A DNA stretch of 64,000 bases, from positions 247,985,356 to 248,049,355 of the forward strand of contig JALIGW010000002.1 in the NCBI GenBank assembly GCA_023053685.1, written 5' to 3'. Below the pieces are notes generated by a model. That model saw nothing but the letters and a program-made list of their open reading frames with translations, searched no databases and was not told the DNA's origin. Shown in pieces: positions 9,803-21,025 of this stretch. The translations under genes were made by a program, and so were the position numbers. Within the stretch, counting starts at the first letter, position 1; every line of letters begins with the position of its first letter. The DNA comes from Diadophis punctatus similis (Eukaryota > Chordata > Lepidosauria > Squamata > Dipsadidae).

Positions 9803-10364
9803 GACATATCGTATATAGATGAACGGCGAATTGGTTGCTTCAGAAAGGAAGGAAACTAATATTGTTCCAATATATTTACGAATATTCAAGTGTGTGGGGG
9901 GGTGTAATATAAGTAAATCTGTTTTTGTCTTTTTTAACGCACATTTTTTAAAAAAATGTCTATCCTTGTTTTGCTTTTGAAAAAATTCTTTTTTTGAGTT
10001 TGTTCAGTATATTAATTTTCTGAAGAAAATAACCTTTTTATTTAAAGTCCCTTTACCACAAGCACGTTTATGGGGGTAGTATCCAGAAACTGCTGCTGAT
10101 AACCAGAAACAGGTAGTTAGCCCTTTTCTGTTTTCCTTTTCTATTCACCTACAAGTCTAATCCTGAGACATGTTTGAGTAAAAAGAATGAGGCCAGAATT
10201 AAAATAGTCAATTTCTCACCTATATTCCTAATGAGAGATGAGAAATAAAATTCAACCCTTCTCTAAACTAATCAATGTTTCCCTCATGTGGATTTCCTTG
10301 TACGAAATAAGGAACAATTTATACCTGAAGATCATCCACAAACAGAACATTTGAAGGATTTCTC
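9803..10364. other. 3' flank of ZNFb with crossover junction
   Basis: Up to about 10300 this resembles the ZNFc flank (18600-19100), including the joined deletion at gtagtatccagaaac. From about 10316 it resembles the ZNFa flank (ggaacaatttatacc, cacaaacagaacattt). The switch places the duplication crossover between about 10265 and 10316. Confidence 0.75.
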
Positions 10365-10675
10365 ACCTGTGTGAGTCGTCAGGTGTCTCATGAGGTGGAA
10401 ATTTTAAATGAACTTTTCCCACGCTCTGGGTACACATACAGTTTCTGTCCTTGGTGAGTCCTCTGGTGTTTCACCAGGTGGGAATTCTGACTAAAATATT
10501 CCCACAATCAGAACATTCAAACGGTTTCTCTCCTGTATGAGTCCTCTGATGATTCACCAGGTGATAATTCTTACTGAAACAATTCCCACAATCAGGACGT
10601 TCTAAGGGTTTCTCTCCTGTGTGAGTCCTCTGGTGTATCACCAAATTTGAATTCCGACTGAAACTTTTCCCACAA
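10365..10675 (-). pseudogene. Relict C-terminal zinc fingers of ZNFb
   Basis: Out-of-frame finger remnants beyond the ZNFb stop, parallel to 1617-1928, with the same leading frameshift insertion and the same damaged fingers. Confidence 0.85.
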
Positions 10676-11902
10676 TCAGAACATTGAATAGGGTTTCTCT
10701 CCTGTGTGAGTTCTCTGATGGCTCACCAGGCTGGAATTGTGACGGAAACTTTTCCCACAATCAGGACATTCAAAGGGTTTCTCTCCTGTGTGAGTTCTTT
10801 GATGATTCTTCAGGTTGGAATTGAGACTGAAATTTTTCCCACAATCATGACATTTAAAGGGTTTCTCTCCTGTATGAGTCCTCTGGTGTCTTACCAGGTG
10901 GGAATTCTTACTGAAACTTTTCCCACAATCAAAACACTGAAAGGGTTTCTCTCCTGTGTGAGTTCTCTGATGCCTCACCAGACTGGAATTGTGACAGAAA
11001 CTTTTCCCACAATCAGAACATTGATAGGGTTTCTCTCCTGTGTGAGTTCTCTGATGGCTCAGCAGACTGGAATTGTGACTGAAAGTTTTCCCACAATCAA
11101 AACACTGAAAGGGTTTCTCTCCTGTATGAGTTCTCTGATGCTTCCTCAGGTTGGAATTGAGACTGAAACTTTTCCCACAAACAGGACATTCAAAGGGTTT
11201 CTGTCCTGAGTGAGTTCTCTGATGTGTTATCAGGTTGGAATTCTGACTGAAACGTTCCCCACAAATAGGACATTGAAAGGGTTTCTCTCCTGTGTGAGTT
11301 CTCTGATGTGTTATCAGGTGGGAATTCTCACTAAAACTTTTCCCACAATCAGGACATTCAAAGGGTTTCTCTCTCGTGTGAGTTCTCTGGTGTCTTACCA
11401 GGTGGTAATTCTCAATGAAACGTTTTCCACAAACAGGACATTCAAAGAGTTTCTCTCCCGTGTGAGTTCTCTGGTGTCTTACCAGGTGGGAATTCTCACT
11501 GAAACTTTTCCCACAAACAGGACATTCAAAGGGTTTATCTCCAGTGTGAGTTCTCTGATGTTTTATCAGGTTGGAACTGTGACTGAAACTTTTCCCACAA
11601 ACAGGACATTCAAAGGGTTTATCTCCAGTGTGTGTTCTCTGATGTGCTACCAGGTTAGAATTTTGACTGAAACGTTTTCCACAATGAGGACATTCAAAGG
11701 GTTTCTGTCCTGAGTGAGTTCTCTGGTATCTTACAAGGTCGGAATTTGCAATGAAACGTTTCCCACAATCAGGACAGTCATATGGCTTCTCCCTGGTGTG
11801 TATCCTCTGGTGTATCACTAAGTTGTCATTTTCACTAAAGTATTTACCACATTGGGAGCACTTGTAGGGCATCTCTCCTGTGTGGATCCTTCTATGAACC
11901 AA
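10676..11902 (-). CDS. ZNFb: 14-finger C2H2 zinc-finger protein, truncated
   Basis: Encodes 408 residues and 14 fingers, colinear with ZNFa. Finger 1 has the normal CGK; finger 2 keeps the Tyr-for-His change. It ends YSMF and TGA at the same one-base insertion as ZNFa. Relative to ZNFa, several changes fall at base-contact positions: finger 3 position +6 Thr to Ala, finger 8 position +2 Phe to Ser, finger 11 position +6 Ser to Arg. Some linkers also differ (THSGQKP after finger 8). The Met start is internal; an in-frame TAA precedes it. DNA-binding nuclear protein by family; the target and whether it is expressed are unknown. Confidence 0.85.
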   Translation of the reverse strand: MVHRRIHTGEMPYKCSQCGKYFSENDNLVIHQRIHTREKPYDCPDCGKRFIANSDLVRYQRTHSGQKPFECPHCGKRFSQNSNLVAHQRTHTGDKPFECPVCGKSFSHSSNLIKHQRTHTGDKPFECPVCGKSFSENSHLVRHQRTHTGEKLFECPVCGKRFIENYHLVRHQRTHTREKPFECPDCGKSFSENSHLITHQRTHTGEKPFQCPICGERFSQNSNLITHQRTHSGQKPFECPVCGKSFSLNSNLRKHQRTHTGEKPFQCFDCGKTFSHNSSLLSHQRTHTGEKPYQCSDCGKSFCHNSSLVRHQRTHTGEKPFQCFDCGKSFSKNSHLVRHQRTHTGEKPFKCHDCGKNFSLNSNLKNHQRTHTGEKPFECPDCGKSFRHNSSLVSHQRTHTGEKPYSMF

Positions 11903-12413
11903 AATTGAGCAATTCTGACCTGAGCTTTTACCACATTCAGATAATTAGTATGGCTGTTGTCCTGAGTGGATTCTCCCCTGCATAATCACTTGTCATTTGA
12001 AGTCTACTTTTCTCACATCTATGGAGCTTTTCTGCCACTGATATTCTTAAGAAGGTCAAAAATATGTGTGAGCCCTTGTTTTGTGGTGCTTTGATTTAAG
12101 CACTTTTCTTCCTCTCAGGGCAAGGCCTGCATTAGTATCTGCCCTATGTGACTATCCAATTGACATTTCCCTATTCATTGACTTCCAGATATTTCCCTCT
12201 TTTTCTGAAATGGAAAAATAATCTCCTTGGACCTTTTTCTGTAATGTATGTTTGAATTCCGCATACTCTACTTTTTCCAGCTCAAAATCACTTTTGTGTG
12301 GTTTTTCTGAAGGAAATGGAGAATATGTTTATTTCTGCCTCAATTTGCTTTGCTTTTCCATGTTGCTTGTTATTCTAAGTTGTCCAGTGTGGTCTTATTG
12401 GCATCATCTTGGT
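11903..12413 (-). pseudogene. Decayed 5' part of ZNFb finger exon
   Basis: Matches 3156-3667: degenerate finger after a TAA, broken linker, and acceptor CCTACAG with the inferred exon start at about 12413. No continuous frame. Confidence 0.7.
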
Positions 12414-12548
12414 CTGTAGGATTCAAATGAAAATGTAACTTTTATTGTTTGTAAAAGGGTTGCAAAGATGTGAAAAAAGCAGTATACATTACAATGACAA
12501 AGCAAATGTGCCACTATGTTAGAATAATCTCTTACTACTCTCTTGTTA

Positions 12549-12733
12549 CAGTTGTTGAAATTCATTTTTTTTCTTATTCATGTACACTTGGGAGCCCATC
12601 ATGACAAAATGAAAACAGAGGTATTGAGTGTAGATTAATGAGAAAAAAATGAATTTCAACAACTGTAGAATCTTGCTACTGCATAACAAAATTGACAAAA
12701 TGAAGGGGGTCTGAATACTTTCTGAACGCACTG
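12549..12733. mobile_element. Tc1/mariner-type MITE (copy 2)
   Basis: Duplicate of 3801-3976, TA-flanked, with a few extra bases (attgacaaaatg) before the right end. Confidence 0.7.
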
Positions 12734-12978
12734 TAGATGAGCAGCAACAATTGCTTCTCTAAGGTCCCCGGTGACAATTGCCAATCTTCCTAGGAGTGGA
12801 AGCTCCAGCAAATTCACCGGTCAGAGAAATTACAATAAATCCAAGCTTTACATCTCAGGTTCTACAGGCCTCATTTAGCTTGTTAAATGTTGAAGTTCAT
12901 GACAGTACAATTAGAAAAAGACTGAACAAGTATGGTTTGTGTGGAAAGGTTACCAGGAGAAAGCCTCTTATAGGAATT

Positions 12979-13216
12979 GCAATAGCACTTAGACTTATAT
13001 ACCGCTTCATAGTGCTTTACAGCCCTCTCTAAGCAGTTTACAGAGTTCAGCATATTGCCCCCAACAATCTGGGTCCTCATTTTACCGACCTCAGAAGGAT
13101 GAAAGGCTGAGTCAACCTTCAGCCGGTGAGATTTGAACAGCTGAACAGCTGAACTACCAGTCAGCTGAAGTAGCCTGCAGTGCTGCACTCTAACCACTGC
13201 GCCACCTTGGCTCTTC
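12979..13216 (-). mobile_element. tRNA-derived SINE (copy 2)
   Basis: Duplicate of the SINE at 4221, at the same position in the Tc1 relic. Confidence 0.85.
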
Positions 13217-13829
13217 TTTCCAAAATGACATAGCAGCACAGCTGAGGTTTGCAAAGTTACATCTGAACAAATAACAAGACTTCTGGAACACTGTCCTTTG
13301 GAGAGACGAAACCAAAGTGGAGATGTTTGGCTGTAATGCAGAGTGCCACGTTTGATGAAAACCAAACACAGCATTTCAGCACAAACATCTCATACCAACC
13401 ATCAAGCATGGTGATGGAGGGGTGATGAGTCGGGCTTCTTTTGCAGCCACGGGACCTGCACACCTTGTACTCTTTGAGTCTCCTTTGACCTCCTCTCTAT
13501 ATTAAAATATTCTAGAGTCAAATGTCAGGCCATCTGTCCAACAGCCAAAGCTTGGCCAACATCAGATTATGTAACAGGAGAATGATCCCAAGCTCAAGAG
13601 CAAATCTACAACAGAATGGCTTAAAACTAAAAAAAAATCAAGGTGTAGCAACTGCAGTCAAAGTCCAGACCTCAATCTGATTGAAATGCTGTGGCGGGAC
13701 CTCAAGAGAGCTGGGCATAAACAAATGCCTACAAACCTCAATGAACTGAAGCAATGTTGTAAAGAAGAATGGGCCAAAATTCCTCCACAGCGATGTTACA
13801 GACTGATAAAGTCATACAGAAAACAATTA

Positions 13830-15213
13830 CTGTATTTTTCGGAGTATAAGACGCACCTTTTTACCACCCAAAAGAGGGTGAAAATTTGGGTGCGTCTTAT
13901 ACACCGAATGTAGCCCTACCTACCCACCAGCCCCCACCCTTCGGAGGTTTTCGGGAGGCACCGCTGCCGTCCCCGCCGCCGCTGTCCCCACCCCACCGCT
14001 GTCCCAGCCGCCGCGACTGTCCCCCCCCACCGCTGTCCCAGCCGGCGTCCCCGCCGTCCCAGCCGCCGCCGCTGTCCCCGCCCCCACCGCTGTCCCAGCC
14101 GCCGCTGTTGTCCCTGCCCCCACCGCTGTCCCAGCCGCCGCCGCTGTCCCCACCCCCACCGCTGTCCCCACCCCCACCGCTGTCCCAGCCGCCGTCGGTC
14201 CCAGCCGCTGTCCCAGCTGCCGCCGCTGTCCCCACCCCCACCACTGTCCCAGCTACTGTCCCAGCTGCTATCCCAGCTGCCGCCGCTGTCCCCGCCCCCA
14301 CTGCTGTCCCAGCCGCTGTCCCAGCCGCTGTCCCCGCCCCACTGCTGTCCCAGCCGCTGGCACTGTTCCTGCCCCCACCGCTGTCCCAGTCGGCGTCCCT
14401 GCCGCTACCCGAAGCGAGCCGCCACCGCCGCTACTGCCCAAAACCCCCACCACCATCTGAAGCCTGCTCCCGAGGCACCTGAGGAGCCGCTGCTGCCGTC
14501 CGAAGAGAGCCGACAGGTTAGAACTTTTTTTTAAGGCTTTTTTTTAAGGTTGCCAAGTGGAGGAGAAATTCTGGGAGTTGAAGTCCACACGTTTGAAGAC
14601 CCTTGCACCCCCTTGGCAAGTTTAAGACTTGTGGACTTCAACTCCCATTCCTGAGCGAGTATGACTGGAGGAGGAATTCTGGGAGTTGAAGTCCACAAGG
14701 CTTAAACTTGCCAAGGGGGTACAAAGGTCTTCAAACTTGTGGACTTCAACTCCCAGAATTCCTCCTCCAGTCATGCTAGCTCAGGAATTGGAGTTGAAGT
14801 CCACAAGTCTTAAAGCTGTCAAATTTGAAGACCCCTGGGTTAGGGGTTAGGGGTGCAAGGGTCTTCAAACTTGGCAAGATTGTTTACAACCATGTACACT
14901 TTTTACAAACTTCAAACTTGACAGCTTTAAGACTTGTGGACTTCAAGTCCCATTCCTGAGCTAGCATGACTGGAGGAGGAATTCTGGGAGTTGAAGTCCA
15001 CAAGTCTAAAAGCTGTCAAGTTTGAAGTTTGTAAAAAGTGTACATGGTTGTAAAAAGTGTACATGGTTGTAAAAAGTATTCTGCTACACTGGTATTTTAT
15101 TAAATAATATATTACTACACCATTTGGTTCAGAATGCTTTTTTCCGTGTTTTCCTCCTCTAAAATCTAGGTGTGTCCTATATTCCGGTGCGTCCTATACT
15201 CTGAAAAATACGG
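13830..15213. mobile_element. TA-flanked DNA transposon (copy 2)
   Basis: Duplicate of 5075-6424, about 34 bases longer. The minisatellite (13930-14400) has a changed unit order, while the palindromic right half is nearly unchanged. Confidence 0.8.
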
Positions 15214-15470
15214 TACTTCCAGTTATTGGAGCTAAGGGTGGCTCTACAAGATGTTCAATCATAAAATGTTACTTTTTCACACAAGGCTTCTATATTTTGG
15301 CTTTCTTTTTGTAGAATAAATGGTGACATGATATGTCAAGCGTTATTGTTCATCTGAGGTTGTGTTTACCTACCTTTAAGAATTGCTAAGGACCGGATGA
15401 TTTTTACTGTATTCTGATATGTAAAACCAAAGAACTCAAAGAGGGTGTATTTTCTTTTTCACATGGCTGC

Positions 15471-16244
15471 ATATCTGGAAGTGCTGGAGATAAGATTATC
15501 CACTTGCAGATATATGCATGCTGAGAGAAGTACAAATACACAGACCTACAAAAGTATATATGTGGAAAACCCATGTGTTTTCAACCTGAAAAATGTCCCA
15601 AAATGGTTACAGTCCAACATTTCTGAGTTAATTTTAGGGAAGTGGGGGCTTTAACTGATGAAATGATGCCTAAGGCGTCTGCAAGATTTGAAGCACCAGT
15701 TTTGCCCATTAAACAAATCACTGTGGATTGTTAAAGGCAATTACACATAACTTGCAACTTCCTACCAGTATACCCATTGATTTTCCTTGCTAGAGGATAG
15801 CTGGGAAGGTCACCAATGGGGATCATGAGTGTGGGATGCTGCAACCATCATCAATGTGCAGCGGTTGGTAAACACCAGAATTGGTGCAACTCCTTTTCCT
15901 GCATCTTCATGCCCACAGGAACTTCTGAAGTGGGGTCACTGAATGCGCTACAATGACCACAAATTTGTGTACAAGATGAATGTCTGCTTTTAAAGTGCCA
16001 TTGTAACTTTGGGGGCTCAGGGAACAAGTGAGGATCACCTATACAACTAAACATCCAAAAAAGTCCCCAATAGTTTTTTTTTTTTTTTTACAAAGTGCTG
16101 GATTAAGCACAGTTGAACCTGCTTAATACACGGATGGCACACCAATAGGAAATATTGTGCTTGTTGGCTAGACTTGGAAGTAAGAGAGCAGATGCAGATG
16201 AGTCCAATATTGTTGCCAAGATAACAGCAAGTCCATAACAGAAT
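15471..16244. other. ZNFb intron, ancestral unit sequence
   Basis: Copy of 6681-7447, including the decayed 'gtagtcctc' element and poly-T run. No gene. Confidence 0.6.
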
Positions 16245-16450
16245 AACAGAGTTGGAAGGGACCTTGGAGGTCTTATAGTCCAATCCCCTGTCCAGGCAGG
16301 AAACTCTATGTTAGTCCGGACTAATTGATGTCCAATATCTTCTTTAAGGCCTTAAGTGATCTAGAAATTCTAAGGCAAGCTGTTCCCAAGGAATTAACCT
16401 TAACTTGAAGGAGACTTTTTAAATATTCTCCCCAGCAGAAAATTGCAGCC
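16245..16450 (-). mobile_element. CR1 LINE 3' end (copy 2)
   Basis: Copy of 7448-7660. Confidence 0.85.
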
Positions 16451-16619
16451 ACCAGTGTTAAAGCGTGGAGCACCAGTGGACTCAAAATTTGGGGAGGGAA
16501 GGAACATGTAGCAGCAGCTGACATGCTTCAGCCTAATTGCTTCTCTGCTTCTACATCATGGAGGAAACCAAACAGCCTGACTTGCTCCCAGCCTCTCCTA
16601 CGATCTGCCCACAACTCAC

Positions 16620-16710
16620 CTTCCAGATGGTGTTCCTCGACCCTGGGAAGAGCACAAAAGCCATTTAGCACGCCACTTTCCTCCCATGAGTGATCCGGAA
16701 GAAGTTCCTC
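16620..16710 (-). promoter_or_regulatory. Candidate ZNFb exon 1 and promoter
   Basis: Minus-strand CTGGAAG followed by GTGAGTTGT at 16620, with GATCCGGAAGA upstream. One extra C relative to ZNFa (ccctgggaag). The distance to the ZNFb acceptor at 12413 is about 4.2 kb. Confidence 0.6.
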
Positions 16711-17029
16711 TCCTCAAATCCTTTCTAGCAATTCAGTACTCGATGGTTTTAACTCCTTTAAGCTCTACCACATAAAGGTTTTCTAGTAACTGATACTGTA
16801 TGTGATAACCATCTCCCGATAGGGGGCAAAAGAACACGTTTGCTTTGTCTTTGCTAAGGCCTTTTGCAAGATCTTTTCACTTATTAGATGCCATCAAGTG
16901 TCGTTCTCAACTCCTAGAAACCTACCTTTGCAACTGATCCATGTGAAATGTGACACTCCAGTACGTAGTTTGTGAAGATTAGCTATGTGCTAAGTGCTAA
17001 AGTTTTATGAAGTTCTTGCAGAATTACAC

Positions 17030-17345
17030 TGAGTTGTAAGACACCAACTCTGCAAGCATGAGACCCTATACCTGGGTGTCAAACTTGTGTGTCACATGGT
17101 TGTAATGTGAGGTATCATGACTTTTTCCCATTCACTAAACCAAGGGGGAGGGTGGGCATTGCCAGTGCGTGGTGCATCTGCCCCCGGGCCACAAGTTTGA
17201 TACCCCTGTGACCTATACCATTCAAGACAAATGGCTGCCTCTTAAAACCTCCCAGTGATGAAGCACCCACAACTTCTGAAGGCAAGGCATTTCCACTGAT
17301 CAATTGTTCTCACTGAAAGGAAATTTCTCCGATTCTAAGTTTGAT
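17030..17345 (-). mobile_element. CR1 3' UTR fragment (copy 2)
   Basis: Copy of 8235-8540, interrupted by the MITE at 17072-17210. Confidence 0.8.
17072..17210. mobile_element. hAT MITE, 'gtgtcaaact' family (copy 2)
   Basis: Duplicate of 8281-8419. Confidence 0.75.
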
Positions 17346-17523
17346 TCAGCAGCAGGTTGCTCCCTTACCGGTGCCGTGCGCTGTGCGCGCATCTCCATGC
17401 TTCAGGGGGGCACTCGCTCGCTACGAGCGCACGCCCCCCTCACATGATTTTGCTTCTGCGCATGCTTGACACCCCCGTGACCCAGGGGCGGGTTGCTTGC
17501 TTACCGGTGCCAGTGCGCTACGC
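17346..17523. mobile_element. CpG-rich MITE fragment (copy 2)
   Basis: Duplicate of 8545-8732. Confidence 0.45.
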
Positions 17524-17782
17524 GGATATTGAAGTGAAATGAGCTATACCAGTATTTGAAGATAACACATGCAAACAAATGGCAACAGGTGAGAGTAAAA
17601 ACCAGAAGCAAGCATAGTGACATAAAATGATGTAATGTCAGAGAAGCAGTGAAAGAAAATGTAATAGACAGAATTTATTGTGCACCAGAAAATAATTTAG
17701 CTGACCTCATGAAAAAAACATTAAAACCTCCTACATGAGGCAATCTATGCTATAATTGGCTGCTGTAGATGCAAAGGGGGAG
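17524..17782 (+). mobile_element. Ty1/copia-like RNase H relic (copy 2)
   Basis: Duplicate of 8733-8987. Here KQMATGES is kept while the preceding codon is a stop, so the two copies have decayed differently. Polypurine run gcaaagggggag at the end. Confidence 0.8.
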
Positions 17783-18454
17783 TTTCTCATTTTCCCGCTT
17801 TTTTCTTCCGTGTGCTCTTTATGCTATTTTGATTTACCTCAGGATGTCCCTGTGTTCCTGACTATCTTGTTTGCTGTAAATATGTTAAATGTATTTATTT
17901 ATATTAAACTACAAATTTGCCTCAGTGTCTCTGACTTCATTTGGAAACTTGCTGCATAATTCCCTGACAGAGAAAAAAGCCATTTGCAGTGGATGTCATT
18001 TGCTGGAAGCATCGCAGGGAGGGAAATAACTGTTGTTATTTGTAGCTGGTGGATTACCCAGAAGGATGTAAAGGATTGTGGTGAGAAAAAACATTTCTGC
18101 TCTGGGAGATCCCCTTCCTCTGACACTAATGGAGGAGTTTGGGATTATGAGCGCATACAAATTAATCCCTTTGTGAACCTGAGCTCTTCCAAGAAGCTCC
18201 CATGGGGAGCACAGCTACTTCTTAAAAGCCCCTCCCCATGGTTTGGAAACTGCAAGGTGTTTGGGAGAACATCCTACAGATTTGGAGTTAACAGACTCAA
18301 TGTGTGATGAACTTGTCTTTTTTAAGAAGACTGGGGCATGGACTTGACATATCTAACTGGAAAACAATTTGGAAAATGGATCGACCAAGAGGTTTTATGA
18401 TTTGGGGGAATAACACATAACTGGTGTCTTATCGTTCTCAACTTGTTCTTGTTC
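17783..18454. other. Unclassified; possible copia LTR remnant (copy 2)
   Basis: Matches 8988-9664 with local differences (18000-18030 differs from the first copy). No gene supported. Confidence 0.35.
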
Positions 18455-18537
18455 TTCTTACATGCTGTACGCCGCCCTGAGTCCCTTGGGAGTTGGGCGG
18501 CTTATAAGAATGAGCAAAATAAATAAATAAATAAACT
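18455..18537 (+). mobile_element. L2-type 3' tail (copy 2)
   Basis: Duplicate of 9665-9748. Confidence 0.75.
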
Positions 18538-18599
18538 TAAATTTTAAGAAAAAGTTTTATTAATAAGAATCAAACAAAGATATGACATCCAGGACAAAT

Positions 18600-19110
18600 C
18601 GACATATCGTATATAGATGAATGGCGAATTGGTTGCTTCAGAAAGGAAGGAAACTAATATTGTTCCAATATATTTATGAATATTCAAGTGGGGGGGGGTA
18701 ATATAAGTAAATCTGTTTTTGTCTTTTTTAACACACATTTTTTCTTTTTAAATGTTTTGTCTATCCTTGTTTTGCTTTTGAAAAAATTCTTTTTTTGAGT
18801 TTGTTCGGTATATTAATTTTCTGAAGAAAATAACCTTTTTATTTAAAGTCCCTTTACTACAAGCACGTTTATGGGGGTAGTATCCAGAAACTGCTGCTGA
18901 TAACCAGAAACAGGTAGTTAGCCCTTTTCTGTTTTCCTTTTCTATTCACCTACAAGTCTAATCCTGAGACATGTTTGAGTAAAAAGAATGAGGCCAGAAT
19001 TAAAATAGTCAATTTCTCACCTATATTCCTAATGAGAGATGAGAAATAAAATTCAACCCTTCTCTAAACTCATCAACGTTTCCCTCATGTGGATTTCCTT
19101 GTAGGAAATA
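18600..19110. other. 3' flank of ZNFc
   Basis: Carries the unit-end signature and the same approximately 1 kb deletion (gtagtatccagaaac) as the ZNFb flank. No coding potential. Confidence 0.65.
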
Positions 19111-19319
19111 AGGGACGATTTATACCTGAAGATCATCCACAGACAGGACATTTGAAGGATTTCTCTCCTGTGTGAGTTGTCTCATGAGGTGGAAATTTTT
19201 AATGAAACTTTTCCCACACTGTGGTCACAAATAGTTTTTCTCCAGCATGAGTCGTCTGGTGTTTCACCAGGTGGGAATTCTGACTGAAATATTCCCCAAT
19301 AAGGATACTCAAAGGGTTT
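19111..19319 (-). pseudogene. Relict C-terminal fingers of ZNFc
   Basis: About two degenerate fingers downstream of the ZNFc stop. HxxxH and linker traces remain but frames are broken. Confidence 0.8.
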
Positions 19320-20504
19320 CTATCCTGTGTGAGTCCTCTGATGTCTTACAAAGTTGGAATTCTGACTGAAACTTTTCCCACAATCAACACATGCAAAGGG
19401 TTTATCACCTGTGTGAGTTCTCTGATGTCTTACCAGGTTGGAATTATGACTGAAACTTTTCCCACATTCAACACATGCAAAGGGTTTCTCTCTTGTGTGA
19501 GTTCTCTGATGTTTCACCAGGCTGTAATTCTGACTAAAACTTTTCCCACAATCAGAACATTCAAAGGGTTTCTCTCCTGTGTGAGTTCTCTGATGTTTCA
19601 TCAGGTTGTAATTCTGACTGAAACTTTTCACACAATCAGGACATTTAAAGGGTTTCTCTCCTGTGTGAATCCTCTGGTGTTTCACCAGGTTGGAATTCTG
19701 ACTGAAACTTTTCCCACAAACAGGACATTCAAAGGGTTTCTCTTCTGTGTGAGTCCTCTGGTGTATCAACAGGCTGCAGTACCGACTGAAACTTTTCCCA
19801 CAATTAGGACATTCAAAGGGTTTTTCTCCTGTGTGAGTCCTCTGATGGATCACCAGGTCAGAATTCTGACTGAAACTTTTCCCACAATCAGGACATTCAA
19901 AGGGTTTCTCTCCTGTGTGACTCCTCTGGTGTTTTACCAGGTCAGAATTCTGACTGAAACATTTCCCACAAAGAGGACATTCAAAGGGTTTCTCTCCTGT
20001 GTGAGTCCTCTGATGGTTCACCAGGCAGGAACTCTGACTGAAACTTTTCCCACAAACAGGACATTCAAAGGGTTTTTCTCCTGTGTGAGTCCTCTGATGA
20101 TTCACCAGGCAGGAATTCTGACTGAAACTTTTCCCACAATCAGGGCATTCAAAGGGTTTCTCTCCTGTGTGAGTTCTCTGATGTCTTATCAGGTTGGAAT
20201 TGTGACTGAAACTTTTCCCACAATTAGGACATTCAAAGGGTTTCTCTCCTGTGTGAGTCCTCAGGTGTCTCACAAGGTGGGAATTTCCAATGAAACGTTT
20301 CCCACAATCAGGACAGTCATACGGCTTCTCTCCCATGTGATTCCTCTGGTGTATCACCAAGTTGCCATTTTCGCTAAAGTGTTTACCACATTGGGAGCAC
20401 TTGTATGGCATCTCTCCTATGTCGATCCTTTCATTAACTGAAAAGGAGCTGTTCTGATCTGAGGTTTTGTCACATTCAGATAATTTGTATCTGCTTTTCT
20501 CCAT
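19320..20504 (-). CDS. ZNFc: 13-finger C2H2 zinc-finger protein, truncated
   Basis: Encodes 394 residues: a degenerate first finger ([15 protein letters not shown]), then 13 regular 28-residue C2H2 fingers. It stops inside a linker: the last residues are HQRTHTG and the Glu codon of TGEKP is TAG. Fingers 4-7 are rich in SQNS at the contact helix, and fingers 4 and 5 have Cys at helix position +3 (SCLVNH). Finger 10 has CVK instead of CGK. The start used, MEKSRYK, arises from the linker sequence of a preceding broken finger after a one-base shift, so the natural upstream frame is not continuous. A nuclear DNA-binding protein is likely if expressed. Confidence 0.85.
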   Translation of the reverse strand: MEKSRYKLSECDKTSDQNSSFSVNERIDIGEMPYKCSQCGKHFSENGNLVIHQRNHMGEKPYDCPDCGKRFIGNSHLVRHLRTHTGEKPFECPNCGKSFSHNSNLIRHQRTHTGEKPFECPDCGKSFSQNSCLVNHQRTHTGEKPFECPVCGKSFSQSSCLVNHQRTHTGEKPFECPLCGKCFSQNSDLVKHQRSHTGEKPFECPDCGKSFSQNSDLVIHQRTHTGEKPFECPNCGKSFSRYCSLLIHQRTHTEEKPFECPVCGKSFSQNSNLVKHQRIHTGEKPFKCPDCVKSFSQNYNLMKHQRTHTGEKPFECSDCGKSFSQNYSLVKHQRTHTREKPFACVECGKSFSHNSNLVRHQRTHTGDKPFACVDCGKSFSQNSNFVRHQRTHTG

Positions 20505-20701
20505 AGTGGATTCTCCCCTGTATAATCACTTGTGATTAGAAGTTTGCTTTTCTCACATTAGACATATCTATTGAGCTTTTCCACCACTGATAGTCTTGAG
20601 AAGGTCGAAAATATGTGTGATCGCTTGTTTAAGGGTTCTTTGATTTAAGACCTTTTCTTTCTTCCAGGGCAAGGCCTGCATTACTATCTGCCCATCTTTG
20701 T
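20505..20701 (-). pseudogene. Shortened 5' part of ZNFc finger exon
   Basis: Between the array and the conserved acceptor (CTTACAG, exon start about 20701). About 270 bases of the linker present in other units are missing; the join lies at tatctgcccatctttgtctg. Remaining pieces are frameshifted. Confidence 0.65.
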
Positions 20702-20871
20702 CTGTAAGATTCAAATGAAAATGTAGTAAAAGGGTTGCAGAAGACGTGAAAAAAGAATCATACATTACAATGAAAAAGCGAACATGTCACAATGCTAGAA
20801 TAATCTCTTACATTTATTGTTACATTTGACTACCGAGATCCAAGTTCAAATATCCATTTAATCATGAAATT

Positions 20872-21025
20872 CACTAGTTGTGAAAAAGAAAGTACACCCT
20901 CTTTGTGTGTTATAATTTTACATATCACGACATAGTAAAAATCATCTGGTCCTTAGCAGTTCTGAAAAACGGATAACTATAATGTCAGATGAACAAAAAC
21001 AGATGACACATTATACCCATGTCAT
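20872..21025 (-). mobile_element. Tc1 3' end fragment with templated CR1 piece
   Basis: On the minus strand it ends in aagtacaccctctttg (complement of a Tc1 terminus), followed by sequence like that at 6425-6680. Bases 20986-21025 are an exact inverse of 21383-21422 inside the neighbouring CR1. Confidence 0.7.

Larger units (their letters stand above)
1550..10310. repeat. Tandem segmental duplication, copy 1
   Basis: Left copy of an approximately 8.75-8.8 kb direct repeat. Matching landmarks are offset by a near-constant distance: ZNF stop 1929 and 10676; ZNF start 3155 and 11902; TA element 5075 and 13830; L2 tail 9665 and 18460. Similarity is very high by eye, with mostly scattered substitutions and small indels, so the event is recent. 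Boundaries are approximate because they fall within sequence shared by all ZNF units. Confidence 0.9.
12778..15470 (+). mobile_element. Tc1-like transposase relic (copy 2)
   Basis: Same architecture as 4021-6680: N-terminal helix-turn-helix part, SINE at 12979, C-terminal QSPDLNLIEMLWRDL region at about 13660-13820, TA element, then the Tc1 3' end at 15214-15470. Confidence 0.9.
10311..19110. repeat. Tandem segmental duplication, copy 2
   Basis: Right copy of the approximately 8.8 kb direct repeat. It carries ZNFb and the same nested Tc1, SINE, TA element, copia and MITE insertions as copy 1, at the same relative positions. Its right end merges into the ZNFc flank. Confidence 0.9.
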
